A DNA stretch of 64,000 bases from Alistipes shahii WAL 8301 (lineage in GTDB: Bacteria; Bacteroidota; Bacteroidia; Bacteroidales; Rikenellaceae). The notes beneath the pieces were generated by a model. That model was not told the DNA's origin. It ran no database searches and saw only the letters and a program-made list of their open reading frames with translations. This document shows positions 17,423 to 27,384 of this stretch, piece by piece. The position numbers and the translations under genes were made by a program. The first letter of the stretch is position 1. Each line of letters starts with the position of its first letter. The stretch lies in the NCBI RefSeq assembly GCF_025145845.1, contig NZ_CP102253.1:3100001-3164000 (forward strand), in the 5' to 3' direction.

Positions 17423-20317
17423 ATGAAACGCATTTTTACTGAAATTTCGGCGTTCGCTTTCATCGTGGCGGTCCTGTTCTCGGCGGGCTGCCTGTCGGAT
17501 GATCTGGGACGATCGGACAATGGCAGCGGAACCGGTTCCACGGAGCCGACGATTCCCGACAACAGTGTGATCGACGCGGGTATGTTCAGCGCCCTGAACC
17601 TCGATTACCCCGGTCTTGCCGCCGTGAAAGCCTACTACGATTCCGACCAGTATTATCTGGCGGCGCAGGCTTTGCTGGAGTACTACCGCGGACGGACCGA
17701 TGTGATCAACGGCAATGTCAATCTGATTGCACCCTCGATCTCCGCACAGGAGCAGGAGTGGGCCGATTACGCCCTTGTCAAGAACGAATACCGTTTCTAC
17801 AACGGCACGTACATGGACGGCGACAAACCCTATTCCTACCTGACGTCCAACAAAATCGACTGGGCGAAACGTGTTTCGGGCGATCTGGAAGAGCGTTACA
17901 GTCTGCATCGCCATCAGTGGATGGTTCCGCAGGGCAAGGCCTACCGTACGTCGCTTGACGAGACCTATACTACCGGGTGGGTGACGGTCTACGAGGACTG
18001 GCTGACGAATTTCCCCCGCCCGACGGGCGATGTGGACTACGAGGCCGATCCCTCGACGCAGCCCGAGGAGTCGCGCGAGGCGCTCTACGCCTGGCGTCCG
18101 ATCGACGTGGCCTACCGCGTCGAGAACCAGTGCGACCTGCTTTATTATTTCATGCAATCGACCTCCTTCACGCCGCAGCTGCTTTCGAAGTTCCTGGCCA
18201 ATCTCGCCGAGCAGGCCGAGCATATCAAGGCGCACTATTCGGAGGATGCCGATACGAAGGCTACGGAGGCCCATGCCGTGTTCCGTGCCGGCACGATCTT
18301 CCCCGAGATGAAGAAGGCCGAAGAGTGGGTCGAGAGCGGCTCGGGGTCGATGAACGAGGGCATCGACGCCAGCGTGTTCGAAGTGCTGAATCTCGATTAC
18401 AGCGGCCTGACGAAGGTGAAGCGCGCCTATGACATCGGCGACTACTATATGGCGCTGGAAGAGTTGATGAACTACTACCGTTCGCGCACCCACGGGCTGA
18501 ATCCCAATGTCGACCTTTCGAGTGTGACGCCCACGGCCAACGAGCTGCGTTGGGCCGATTACGCGCTCCGTGAGAACGACTATCGTTTCTATGTCAACAA
18601 TTACTATGATGCCGCAGCCGGTGAAAATGTGCCTTATTCGTATAAGAGCAAGAGCGGCGACGGCATCGATTGGACGATCTGGCCTACCGGCGAGCAGGAG
18701 CAGCGTTACCAGCTCCACCGTCACCAGTGGATGGTTCCGCAGGCCAAGACCTACTATTCGTCGCAGGACGAGAAATACGCCCTGAACTGGATCGAGGTCT
18801 ACGGCGACTGGATCAAGCAGAATCCCAAGCCCGAGCAGGGCACCGACGTGACCAACCACGCTTCGTGGCGTCCGCTCGACGTGGCAGCCCGCCTGATCGA
18901 CCAGTGCGCCCTGTTGGAGTACTACCAGCAGTCGGAGTCCGTCACGATCGAATGGCTGACCGAGGTGCTGAAGCATCTCGACGAGCATGCCAACCACATC
19001 ATGAACAACTATTCGGCCGACTCCAACCACCGCATTACCCAGGCGCAGGCCGTGACCTTTGCCGGCATGCTGTTCCCCGAGTTGAAGAACGCTGCGGCGT
19101 GGAAGACGAGCGGCACGGGCGTCCTTGGCGACGCGGTGACCTCGGAGTACTTCCCCGACGGCTGGCTGAAGGACGGAGACCTGCATTACCACATCTCGGG
19201 TATCGAGGATTTCCGGGTGTCGCTGGACGTGGCGCAGCGCAACGGCGAGGAGAGTCGTTTTTCGTCGGGTTACGTCGAGTCGATGCGCAAGATGACCGAC
19301 GTGGTGATGAACATGATCTATCCCGACTACACGGTGCCCAACATGGCCGACACGCGCCGCGCCACGTGGACCGCACGGGTGCTTCAGCGCAACCTGACCA
19401 ACTACTACAACCTCTTCCCCGACAACGAGCAGATGCGCTGGATGGCGACGGCCGGTGCCGAGGGGACGATTCCCGAAACGAAGGTCAAGACCTTCCCCGA
19501 CGGCGGTTACTACGTGATGCGCACGGGCTGGACCGTGGCCGACATGATGATGGTGTTGCAGAACACGCCCGACGGACCTTCCGAGCAGTGGCACCGCCAG
19601 TACGACAACAACACGTTCGAACTGTGGGTCAAGGGCCGCAATTTCTTCCCCGACTCGGGCTGCTTCTCCTACGGGGGCACCTCTTCGTCGAATGCCGACC
19701 GGCGCAAGTATGCCGCTTCGACGGCCCACAACACCGTCACGCTCGACAATAAGAACGTTTCGAGCGACGGCAAGATGCTCAAGCAGTTCTCCAAGTCGGG
19801 CTCGGGCCACTCGTACCAGGCGCTGGTGCTGGAGAATCCCTCCTACGAAGGGCTGACGCACCGCCGCACGATCTTTATGGTAGATGACAAATTCTATGTG
19901 ATCCTCGACGAGGCTTACGGCTCGGCTGCGGGCACCGTCAATCTGAATTTCAACATCACCGAAGGAACCGATGCGCAGGTGGTGTACGATACCTCCGAGG
20001 GCGGTTTCCACACGGCATTCGCCGACGGCAACAACCTGCTGGTGCGCACCCGGGCGAGCAAGTCGGGCGCTTACGTTCAGAAGACGGGTTTCGTCTCCTA
20101 CAACATCAACCAGACTGCGGAGCGCAAGGCCTACCAGCTGAACCTCGAAAAGACGGCCGACGAACCGGTCGTGCGTTATGCCACGGTGCTGCTGCCGACG
20201 TCCGACGCTTCGGCCGAAGAGGTCTCCATCACGCTGGGCGACTGGTCGGAGACCGGCGGTTCGGTCCGTGTGCAGGTCGGGGGTGTTTCCTATCCTGCGT
20301 TGTCCTATACCCTGTAA
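17423..20317 (+). CDS. heparinase II/III-family polysaccharide lyase with duplicated N-terminal domain
   Basis: A 964-residue lipoprotein (LFSAGC lipobox), ~300 residues longer than usual. The extra length is a tandem copy of the helical toroid half: residues ~50-311 (MFSALNLDYPGLAAVKAYYD) and ~314-570 (VFEVLNLDYSGLTKVKRAYD) align along their whole length, including LHRHQWMVPQ in both. The second copy keeps the Asn-His pair (Asn535, DSNHR) that family lyases use at the active site; the first has Asp277-Thr278 there. The C-terminal beta domain is single (FFPDSGCFSYGG, AHNTVTLD, EGLTHRRTIF). It likely cleaves heparan sulfate at the cell surface. Confidence 0.88.
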   Translation: MKRIFTEISAFAFIVAVLFSAGCLSDDLGRSDNGSGTGSTEPTIPDNSVIDAGMFSALNLDYPGLAAVKAYYDSDQYYLAAQALLEYYRGRTDVINGNVNLIAPSISAQEQEWADYALVKNEYRFYNGTYMDGDKPYSYLTSNKIDWAKRVSGDLEERYSLHRHQWMVPQGKAYRTSLDETYTTGWVTVYEDWLTNFPRPTGDVDYEADPSTQPEESREALYAWRPIDVAYRVENQCDLLYYFMQSTSFTPQLLSKFLANLAEQAEHIKAHYSEDADTKATEAHAVFRAGTIFPEMKKAEEWVESGSGSMNEGIDASVFEVLNLDYSGLTKVKRAYDIGDYYMALEELMNYYRSRTHGLNPNVDLSSVTPTANELRWADYALRENDYRFYVNNYYDAAAGENVPYSYKSKSGDGIDWTIWPTGEQEQRYQLHRHQWMVPQAKTYYSSQDEKYALNWIEVYGDWIKQNPKPEQGTDVTNHASWRPLDVAARLIDQCALLEYYQQSESVTIEWLTEVLKHLDEHANHIMNNYSADSNHRITQAQAVTFAGMLFPELKNAAAWKTSGTGVLGDAVTSEYFPDGWLKDGDLHYHISGIEDFRVSLDVAQRNGEESRFSSGYVESMRKMTDVVMNMIYPDYTVPNMADTRRATWTARVLQRNLTNYYNLFPDNEQMRWMATAGAEGTIPETKVKTFPDGGYYVMRTGWTVADMMMVLQNTPDGPSEQWHRQYDNNTFELWVKGRNFFPDSGCFSYGGTSSSNADRRKYAASTAHNTVTLDNKNVSSDGKMLKQFSKSGSGHSYQALVLENPSYEGLTHRRTIFMVDDKFYVILDEAYGSAAGTVNLNFNITEGTDAQVVYDTSEGGFHTAFADGNNLLVRTRASKSGAYVQKTGFVSYNINQTAERKAYQLNLEKTADEPVVRYATVLLPTSDASAEEVSITLGDWSETGGSVRVQVGGVSYPALSYTL

Positions 20318-20337
20318 CCTTAAAACCGCAATAACCT

Positions 20338-22452
20338 ATGAAATCCCTGTTTCGAAACGTATGTTTCGCAGCGCTGACCGCTCTTTGCGCGGTCGTGCTC
20401 GCGGCCTGCGAAGACGACGATACCAAGAGCGGCGACCTGCAGCTCTTCTATCCGACGGTCGTGGACATCGGTCCTTCGATGAATTTCGTGTCGGGCACCC
20501 CGACCTACTACGGCCCCGCGCCGTCCAACTTCTCGATTGCGGGCATCACGCTCGACGACAAGGCCTTCACGTCCGAGTGCTTCTCGATCGGTGCCGATAC
20601 CGGCATGGTCAGCATCTCGAATACGGATGCCCTCGACCCCGGTACCTACAAACTGACGATCGCGTGTCAGGCCGGCGGCGGCGCCTACCGCTTCGAGAAT
20701 ATCTTCGTGGTGCGGATGGTTTCCGCCACGCCCGAGGCGATCGAGGTGAGCGAGCCGACGCTCGTGATTCCCTATGCCGAACTGGAGACCACCGAAGCTT
20801 CGGTCACGGTGGCGCCGGTGGGCGAGTCGGTGTCGATTCTGAACTATTCGCTCGTTCAGGCGGAGGGTTTCGAATACTTTACCATCTCCAAAGACGGCGT
20901 TGTGACATATAACGCTGAATTCACGGGCGAGGTGATGCCGGGCAGTTATCCGCTGCCTGTCAAGATCGAAACCTATGCGGGTTCGGCGACCTATGAGAAT
21001 CTGCTGACGGCACGCATCACCAGCGAGCCGTTGGAGGTGCGCTATCCTTCGGCTTCGGGACGTATGGAATACAACATGGCTTTCCTGGGTTCGACGCCTT
21101 CGCTGAAGGGTTCGCCCGACGAGGTCGTGTGGGCTATCAAACAGGTGATTCCGGCCGAGGGAACCGATCCGACCGACAAAATCAAGATTGATCCGGCTAC
21201 GGGTGTCGTCTCGGTCGATGCCGGCAGCGAACTGCCCATCGATGCCTCCTATACGCTCGACCTCACGGTGAAGAACAGTTTCGGCTCGACCGATTTCGAC
21301 GGCGCCTATACGTTGAGCGTGATCGAGTTCATAGCTCCTATCGAATCTGATAAGTTTGGCTATGAGGATGCTGTGGCGATTCAGGGCGGAGAGTTCAAGG
21401 TTTCCAAGAAGGCCGGTTTTGTCGGCGACGAGGTGACCTTCTCGCTGGGCGACGTTCCCGCCGGGGTTCAGGGCCAGATTTCGATCGATCCGGTGACGGG
21501 CGATGTTTCGGCCGCCAAGGGACATTCGATCCCGATGGGGGTGTATGACATTCCCGTCAAGGCTTCCAACCTGAAAGGTGAGGCGGAAACCACCCTCAAA
21601 CTGACCGTCAACGAGAATCCTTACTATTTCACGACGATTACTTACGGCAATAACCTCGGCCTCACTCCGGTTGAAAACTATGCCAACCAGTTCTATTTCG
21701 CGGCCGCCGCGGATTTCACGGAACTGACGCCGACGACCGACGCCAAACCGGGCACGAAACTTTCGTGGTCGATCAAGATCAAGCACCAGTGTTCGGGTAC
21801 GCTGATTGATTCGGAGACGGGCGCCATCACGCCGAAGGGATTCAAGTCCGGTAACGGCGGTCTGGTCCTGGTGACGGCTACCGCCGGTGAAGGCGAGGTC
21901 GGCGAGACGTCGATCACGGTTCCCGTTTTCTTCTCGTTCCACGTTGCCGTGTCCGGCGTGACGGTTCGTTACAAACCGTTCGTCATGCAGGTCAATCCGC
22001 GCCGGGGAGGAACCTCGGTTGTTCCGGAAATCACCGGTGTGCCCAATCTTTCGTCGTTCCTGCTGGATTACCGCCGCACGTTCAACTACTACAATATCGG
22101 CGGTCCCGCGTCGCACAAGGACGGCACTCCGGCCGCAAGTACCGACACGTTCCTGTATCAGATGTGGAAGGCGTACTATAACAGCATCGGTTCGGCAACG
22201 GTGGGCACCGGTTCGAAAGACCCGATTTCCTATTACGTGAATACGGCGCGTCTGGGCTCGGCGCTGGCCTATGTGGAACCTGCCACCAAATCGGTCGTCG
22301 TGAATGCCAACAAATGGATCGACTCGAACAACGTGGCAGCCAACGGTGCGTTCATCGCCCAGATGACTTTCGTCACGGACGGCAATTCGGGCGGTATCAA
22401 CTCCGGCTCGCAGATCTTCCCCATCTGGATTTGGTTCGACGAGAAATTTTAA
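20338..22452 (+). CDS. surface glycan-binding lipoprotein (SusE/F position)
   Basis: 704 residues with a lipoprotein signal (VVLAAC followed by EDDD, an acidic outer-membrane export signal). Most of the chain is repeated Ig/cadherin-like beta domains (SVTVAPVGESVSILNYSL, GTDPTDKIKIDPATGVVSVD, GQISIDPVTGDVSAAKG). The C-terminal ~200 residues form a distinct domain similar to that of DUF4958 proteins. Position between lyase and SusC, as for BT4661 in the B. thetaiotaomicron heparin locus, supports a role in capturing glycosaminoglycan at the surface. Ligand specificity is inferred. Confidence 0.82.
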   Translation: MKSLFRNVCFAALTALCAVVLAACEDDDTKSGDLQLFYPTVVDIGPSMNFVSGTPTYYGPAPSNFSIAGITLDDKAFTSECFSIGADTGMVSISNTDALDPGTYKLTIACQAGGGAYRFENIFVVRMVSATPEAIEVSEPTLVIPYAELETTEASVTVAPVGESVSILNYSLVQAEGFEYFTISKDGVVTYNAEFTGEVMPGSYPLPVKIETYAGSATYENLLTARITSEPLEVRYPSASGRMEYNMAFLGSTPSLKGSPDEVVWAIKQVIPAEGTDPTDKIKIDPATGVVSVDAGSELPIDASYTLDLTVKNSFGSTDFDGAYTLSVIEFIAPIESDKFGYEDAVAIQGGEFKVSKKAGFVGDEVTFSLGDVPAGVQGQISIDPVTGDVSAAKGHSIPMGVYDIPVKASNLKGEAETTLKLTVNENPYYFTTITYGNNLGLTPVENYANQFYFAAAADFTELTPTTDAKPGTKLSWSIKIKHQCSGTLIDSETGAITPKGFKSGNGGLVLVTATAGEGEVGETSITVPVFFSFHVAVSGVTVRYKPFVMQVNPRRGGTSVVPEITGVPNLSSFLLDYRRTFNYYNIGGPASHKDGTPAASTDTFLYQMWKAYYNSIGSATVGTGSKDPISYYVNTARLGSALAYVEPATKSVVVNANKWIDSNNVAANGAFIAQMTFVTDGNSGGINSGSQIFPIWIWFDEKF

Positions 22453-22464
22453 ACCTAACTGAAC

Positions 22465-25400
22465 ATGAAACCTATGAAATACATGATAAACCGGGCTTTC
22501 GGGCTGAGAGGGGTGCTGACCCTTCTCGCCCTGATGCTGGCCTTCGCGGCGTCGGCCCAGAACAAGATAACGGGTAAGGTCGTCGATGAGAACGACCAGC
22601 CGGCTATCGGAGCCAACGTCGTGGTCAAGGGCACGACGCAGGGCGTTTCGACCGACCTGAAAGGTATGTTCGCGATTCCGGTCAAGACGGGCGACGTGCT
22701 GGTTTTCTCCTACCTGGGTTATAAGTCCCAGGAGGTGAAGATCGCCGCCCAGACCCGGCTGGACATTAAACTCGTTCCCGAAGCGAACATCATGGACGAA
22801 GTGGTGGTCGTGGGTTACGGCGCCGTGAAGCGCGGCGACCTGACGGGTTCGGTCGCTTCGGTCTCCTCGAAGGATGTCGAAGGCTTCAAGACCGGTTCGG
22901 TGATGGAGGCCCTCGGAGGCCAGATCGCCGGTGTGCAGATCACCGCTACGGACGGTACTCCGGGTGCCGGTTTCGATATCAAGGTGCGCGGTGTGGGGTC
23001 GGTCAACGGTGACACTTCGCCGCTCTACATCGTCGACGGGTTCCAGGTCGACAACATCGACTACCTCTCCAACTCGGACATCGAGTCGATCGAGGTGCTC
23101 AAGGATGCCTCTTCGTCGGCCATCTACGGTTCGCGTGCGGCCAACGGTGTGGTGATGGTGACGACCAAATCCGGTAAGGTGGGGCGTCCCGTCGTGACTT
23201 ACAACGGTTCGGCCAGCTACCGCCAGATTTCCGGGACCCTCGATCTGCTTTCGCCCTATGAATTCGTGAAACTGCAGACCGAGGCGTGGCCCGACAAGTT
23301 CGGTTCGACCTACTACAAGGCCGGGAACGACGACAACGGCATTCCCTACCGGTATCAGTCGATCGAAGACTATCGCAACGTGAAGGGCGTCGACTGGCAG
23401 AACGAAACGTTCCGTCCCACCTGGTCGCAGGACCACAACGTCTCGGTTTCGGGCGGCAACGACAAGACCAAGTACGCCTTTTCGTTCGCCGACTTCCTCG
23501 AGAACGGTATCTTTAAGAACAGCGCCTTCAACAAGATCACGGCCAAGGTGCGCGTGAGCCATAAAATTTCGAAAGCCGTGACGATCGAAACCACGGTCAA
23601 CTACGCCAACACCGACAAGCGCGGTGTGGGCACCTCGGGCGACAACGGGCGTTTCAACATGCTGGCGCAGATTCTGCGTGCACGTCCCACGGCCGGCCTC
23701 AAGATGACCGACGAGGAGCTGCTGGCGTCGTCGATCGACCCGCTGGAGCTCGAATCCTCGGAGTCGCTGTCGCAGGTGAACCCCATCAAGCAGGCCGAGT
23801 CGGTGATCAACACCACGAAGACCGAAATGTGGTCGGGCAACCTGGCGCTGAACATCGATTTCGGCAAGGGCTGGACCTTCCGCACCGCCGGAACGTACAA
23901 CACCTCCAACGCCCGCAACTACATCTTCTATCAGGACGGATCGAAGGAGGCCTACCGCAACGGCCAGACTCCCTACGGTTCGACCCGTATGACGCGCAAT
24001 GTCCGCTGGACGAATTTCAACTACCTGACTTATAAATATAAGCGTAAGCGGGGTCATGCCTTCGACGTGATGCTCGGCCAGGAAACCGCATTCCAGGGAT
24101 CGGAGTACCTGCTGGCCGGAGCCACCGATTTCCCGTTCGACAACATCGCCAACGACAACCTCGGGCTGGGCGCTACGCCGACCACAGCGAATTCGAACCG
24201 TTCGGACAAGCTGCTCGTCTCGTTCTTCGCACGTGCGAACTACAATTTCCGGGACCGTTACCTCTTTACGGCGACGATTCGTGCCGACGGTTCGACGGTG
24301 TTCAGCAAGAACAACAAGTGGGGTTATTTCCCGTCGTTCTCGGCGGCATGGCGCATCTCGGAGGAGAATTTCATGAAGAAACAGGATGTCGTCTCCAACC
24401 TGAAGCTGCGTGCCGGCTGGGGTGTCGTGGGCAACGACCGCATCACCAACTACCTCTCGCTGGAACTCTATTCGCAGAGCAAGTACGGCTACGGCAACAA
24501 CGTCATCACGGTCCTGTCGCCCAAGCAGCTGCCGGAGAGCATCAAGTGGGAGGCCTCGCAGAGCACCAACATCGGTATCGACCTGGGTCTGTTCCGCAAC
24601 CGCCTGAACGTCACGACGGATTTCTTCCTCAAGGATACGAAGGACCTGCTGATGGCCGCCAACCGCGCCTATGTCTCGGGTTTCGCGTCGCAGTGGATGA
24701 ATGTGGGTAAGATTCGCAACAAGGGTGTCGAGATTGCGATCAACTCGACGAACATCGCCTCGAAGAGCGGCTTCCGCTGGACGACCGATTTCAACATTTC
24801 GTTCATCCGCAACGAACTGCGTGCGCTGGCCGGCGGAGCGAAGGAGATGATGACCACGGCGAGCTGGAACAGCGATTACACGGGTTACGACTACACGGCC
24901 CGCATCGGTCAGTCGCTGGGCCTGATCTACGGCTATGTTTTCGACGGCGTCTACCAGACTTCGGATTTCAACGTCAATGCCGCCACGGGCGAGTATGTCC
25001 TCAAGGAGGGCGTTACGGACATCACAGACCACGCCGGAGTGGCCGTGAAGCCGGGTATGGTCAAATACAAGGACACCGACGGTGACGGCGTGATCACGAC
25101 GGCCGACCGCACGGTGATCGGAAACGGCACGCCCAAATGGTACGGCGGTATCACCAATACCCTGTCGTACAAGGGCGTGGACTTGAGTTTCATGTTCCAG
25201 TTCAACTACGGCAACGACGTCTACAACGCCACCCGCCTCTACGCTTCGCAGACGCAGGACCAGCGTTCCAACCTGATGGCCGAGGTGGCCGACCGCTGGA
25301 CGGCGACCAACGCTTCGAACAAGGTGCCGGCCTGGGACGGTTATATCAAGAACGAGATTTACTCGCGCTTCATCGAGGACGGTTCGTTCCTGCGTCTGAA

Positions 25401-25626
25401 GAACCTGACCGTCGGTTATACGTTCCCGCAGCAGTGGACGCGCAAGTTCTATGTTTCGAAACTGCGCCTTTACTTCACGGCCCAGAACCTCTTCGTGGTG
25501 ACGGGTTATTCGGGCTACGACCCCGAGGTGAGTATGCGTGCGTCGAATCCCATGACCCCTTCGCTCGACTGGGGAGCCTATCCGAAGAGCAAAGTCTATA
25601 CGTTCGGTATCGATCTGACCTTCTAA
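22465..25626 (+). CDS. SusC-family TonB-dependent outer-membrane transporter
   Basis: A 1053-residue SusC/RagA transporter. After a signal peptide come a carboxypeptidase-like regulatory domain (ITGKVVDENDQPAIGANVVV), the plug (YGSRAANGVVMVTTKSGK) and a long beta-barrel ending in the typical aromatic strand KVYTFGIDLTF. The TonB-box region MDEVVVVGYG is present. It imports oligosaccharides across the outer membrane with energy from TonB and pairs with the SusD protein encoded 13 bp downstream. The heparin-derived substrate is inferred from neighbours. Confidence 0.95.
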   Translation: MKPMKYMINRAFGLRGVLTLLALMLAFAASAQNKITGKVVDENDQPAIGANVVVKGTTQGVSTDLKGMFAIPVKTGDVLVFSYLGYKSQEVKIAAQTRLDIKLVPEANIMDEVVVVGYGAVKRGDLTGSVASVSSKDVEGFKTGSVMEALGGQIAGVQITATDGTPGAGFDIKVRGVGSVNGDTSPLYIVDGFQVDNIDYLSNSDIESIEVLKDASSSAIYGSRAANGVVMVTTKSGKVGRPVVTYNGSASYRQISGTLDLLSPYEFVKLQTEAWPDKFGSTYYKAGNDDNGIPYRYQSIEDYRNVKGVDWQNETFRPTWSQDHNVSVSGGNDKTKYAFSFADFLENGIFKNSAFNKITAKVRVSHKISKAVTIETTVNYANTDKRGVGTSGDNGRFNMLAQILRARPTAGLKMTDEELLASSIDPLELESSESLSQVNPIKQAESVINTTKTEMWSGNLALNIDFGKGWTFRTAGTYNTSNARNYIFYQDGSKEAYRNGQTPYGSTRMTRNVRWTNFNYLTYKYKRKRGHAFDVMLGQETAFQGSEYLLAGATDFPFDNIANDNLGLGATPTTANSNRSDKLLVSFFARANYNFRDRYLFTATIRADGSTVFSKNNKWGYFPSFSAAWRISEENFMKKQDVVSNLKLRAGWGVVGNDRITNYLSLELYSQSKYGYGNNVITVLSPKQLPESIKWEASQSTNIGIDLGLFRNRLNVTTDFFLKDTKDLLMAANRAYVSGFASQWMNVGKIRNKGVEIAINSTNIASKSGFRWTTDFNISFIRNELRALAGGAKEMMTTASWNSDYTGYDYTARIGQSLGLIYGYVFDGVYQTSDFNVNAATGEYVLKEGVTDITDHAGVAVKPGMVKYKDTDGDGVITTADRTVIGNGTPKWYGGITNTLSYKGVDLSFMFQFNYGNDVYNATRLYASQTQDQRSNLMAEVADRWTATNASNKVPAWDGYIKNEIYSRFIEDGSFLRLKNLTVGYTFPQQWTRKFYVSKLRLYFTAQNLFVVTGYSGYDPEVSMRASNPMTPSLDWGAYPKSKVYTFGIDLTF

Positions 25627-25639
25627 TACGATAAAAACC

Positions 25640-27283
25640 ATGAAAAAGATACTTTTATACTGCCTGCCGCTCTGCCTGCTGTTCGCCTCGTGCTCCGATC
25701 TGCTCGACGAAGAGTCCTATTCGGAGACCGGCAAGGACAACTACCTGAACAATGCCAAGGAGGCGGAGACCGTCCTCCAGGGCGTTTACAAGAACCTGGC
25801 GAACGAGTATACCTATTCGTATCACCTGTCGCTGCTGTTCACGATCTCGACCGACATTGCCCAGTGCGAGGGCAGTTCGACGACTTCGTTCCGCGAGATT
25901 CCGACCAATTCCCACAACGCCTCGACGTCGCAGATCTCCCGCACGTGGCAGAAGCTCTACTCGGCGATTTACGATGCCAATGACTTCATCGAGACCGTTT
26001 CGGGTCGTATGGACAACTGGGGCTCTTCGGACCGCGAACTGGCCACTATTTACCTGGGCGAGGCCCGTGCGCTGCGTGCGTTGTTCTATTTCGAGCTGGT
26101 GCGCTGGTACGGCAACGTGGTGCTGATGACCTCGACGGCCGATTCGCGCAGGAAGGACGAGACCTTCGAGCAGACCGCTGCCAAGGATGTCTACGCCTAT
26201 ATCGAGGAGGACCTGAAATATGCCGCCGAGGTGCTTCCGTGGGCCGTCGACGACACCCGGCGCACGACCAACGCCTATCGTTTCTCGAAGGGGGCCGCGC
26301 TGGGCCTGCTGGCCAAGGTCTACTGCACGTGGGCCGGTTATCCCGTGCGCGACGAGTCGAAATGGGCCGAGGCCGAGAAGGCCGCCCGCCGCGTCGTGGA
26401 GTCGGGCAAGCACCGTCTGATCTCCGACTACGAAACCGTCTGGAAGAACACCTGCAACGGTATCTGGGATGCGGGCGAAAGCCTGATCGAAGTGTCGTTC
26501 TACTCGCCGACGGGCCTCGACAGCGACAACACGGCCGGACGTATCGGCAAATGGAACGGTGTGTCGGCTACCACGGTCGAGGGCGAGCGCGGACGCAATG
26601 CCGCCAACTGGAAAGTGACCTATAACTTTACCCGCGAGTGGGAGGCGCAGAACGATCCCCGCATGGCGCTTTCGATCGCCGACTACAAATACGATCATAC
26701 GCTGGGTAGCGGCCCGATCACCTATTTCTCGACCATTTCGGGCGCGACTCCCTCCGAGGAGCAGAAGAACCGCCAGCGTCAGTTGTTCACGCCGGGCAAG
26801 TGGGACACCGAGAAGTATGTCGAAGCGGCGAACTACATCGTCAACAACGACAAGTCGAACGTCAACTGGTACATTCTGCGCTATTCGGACGTGCTGCTGC
26901 TCTTCGCCGAGGCGCTCAACGAGTCGGGCGGCTCGGTCGTCGATGCCGTGGACGCCGTGAACGCTGTGCGCCGCCGCGGTTTCGGCGACACGAAGCACGA
27001 CCTTTCCTATGGTCTTTCGCGCGAGGACCTGCGCGAGGCGATCCGCAAGGAGCGTGCCTACGAGCTCTGCTTCGAAGGCCACCGCAAGCAGGACCTGATC
27101 CGCTGGGGCATCTACTATGACCGCGTTATGGAGACCGCCCAGGAGCTGGTCGACTGGTATTCCAATGCCAACTATGCCGTCTCGCGGTACATCATCAAAG
27201 GCCGCCACGAACTGCTGCCCATTCCGCAGCGCGATCTCGACATGATGCCCAAATGCAAGCAGAACCCTGGCTGGGGCCAGTAA
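25640..27283 (+). CDS. SusD/RagB-family nutrient-binding lipoprotein
   Basis: A 547-residue SusD lipoprotein (LLFASC lipobox). N-terminal helices contain the conserved EAETVLQGVYKNLANEY; the TPR-like core has GEARALRALFYFELVRWYGNV, and the C-terminus LLLFAEALNESG, IRKERAYELCFEGHRKQDLIRWG and LLPIPQRDLDMMPKCKQNPGW, all SusD hallmarks. It caps the SusC channel and binds the oligosaccharide. It is the last gene before the bidirectional terminator. Confidence 0.95.
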   Translation: MKKILLYCLPLCLLFASCSDLLDEESYSETGKDNYLNNAKEAETVLQGVYKNLANEYTYSYHLSLLFTISTDIAQCEGSSTTSFREIPTNSHNASTSQISRTWQKLYSAIYDANDFIETVSGRMDNWGSSDRELATIYLGEARALRALFYFELVRWYGNVVLMTSTADSRRKDETFEQTAAKDVYAYIEEDLKYAAEVLPWAVDDTRRTTNAYRFSKGAALGLLAKVYCTWAGYPVRDESKWAEAEKAARRVVESGKHRLISDYETVWKNTCNGIWDAGESLIEVSFYSPTGLDSDNTAGRIGKWNGVSATTVEGERGRNAANWKVTYNFTREWEAQNDPRMALSIADYKYDHTLGSGPITYFSTISGATPSEEQKNRQRQLFTPGKWDTEKYVEAANYIVNNDKSNVNWYILRYSDVLLLFAEALNESGGSVVDAVDAVNAVRRRGFGDTKHDLSYGLSREDLREAIRKERAYELCFEGHRKQDLIRWGIYYDRVMETAQELVDWYSNANYAVSRYIIKGRHELLPIPQRDLDMMPKCKQNPGWGQ

Positions 27284-27335
27284 TCCGGAAATACCCCGAC
27301 ATGGCGGGCCCGGTATGGCAATCGCGCATGAACGA

Positions 27336-27365
27336 AAAGAGGCGGGACCGAAATCCCGCCTCTTT
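27336..27365. terminator. bidirectional terminator between convergent operons
   Basis: Perfect 12-bp stem AAAGAGGCGGGA / TCCCGCCTCTTT with a 6-nt loop. A T-rich tract follows on the plus strand and A-rich bases precede it, so it can serve both the SusD transcript and the opposing PL13 transcript. Confidence 0.9.
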
Positions 27366-27384
27366 CTGTTGTTTTTGCCCCGGA

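Noticed and set aside
20320..25641. A 1773-codon open frame antisense to the SGBP and SusC genes
   Set aside because: It mirrors the GC-rich codons of the sense genes, is rich in Arg/His/Val/Gly without domains, and the sense genes are unmistakable. Similar antisense frames over the RND pump and branching enzyme were dropped for the same reason.
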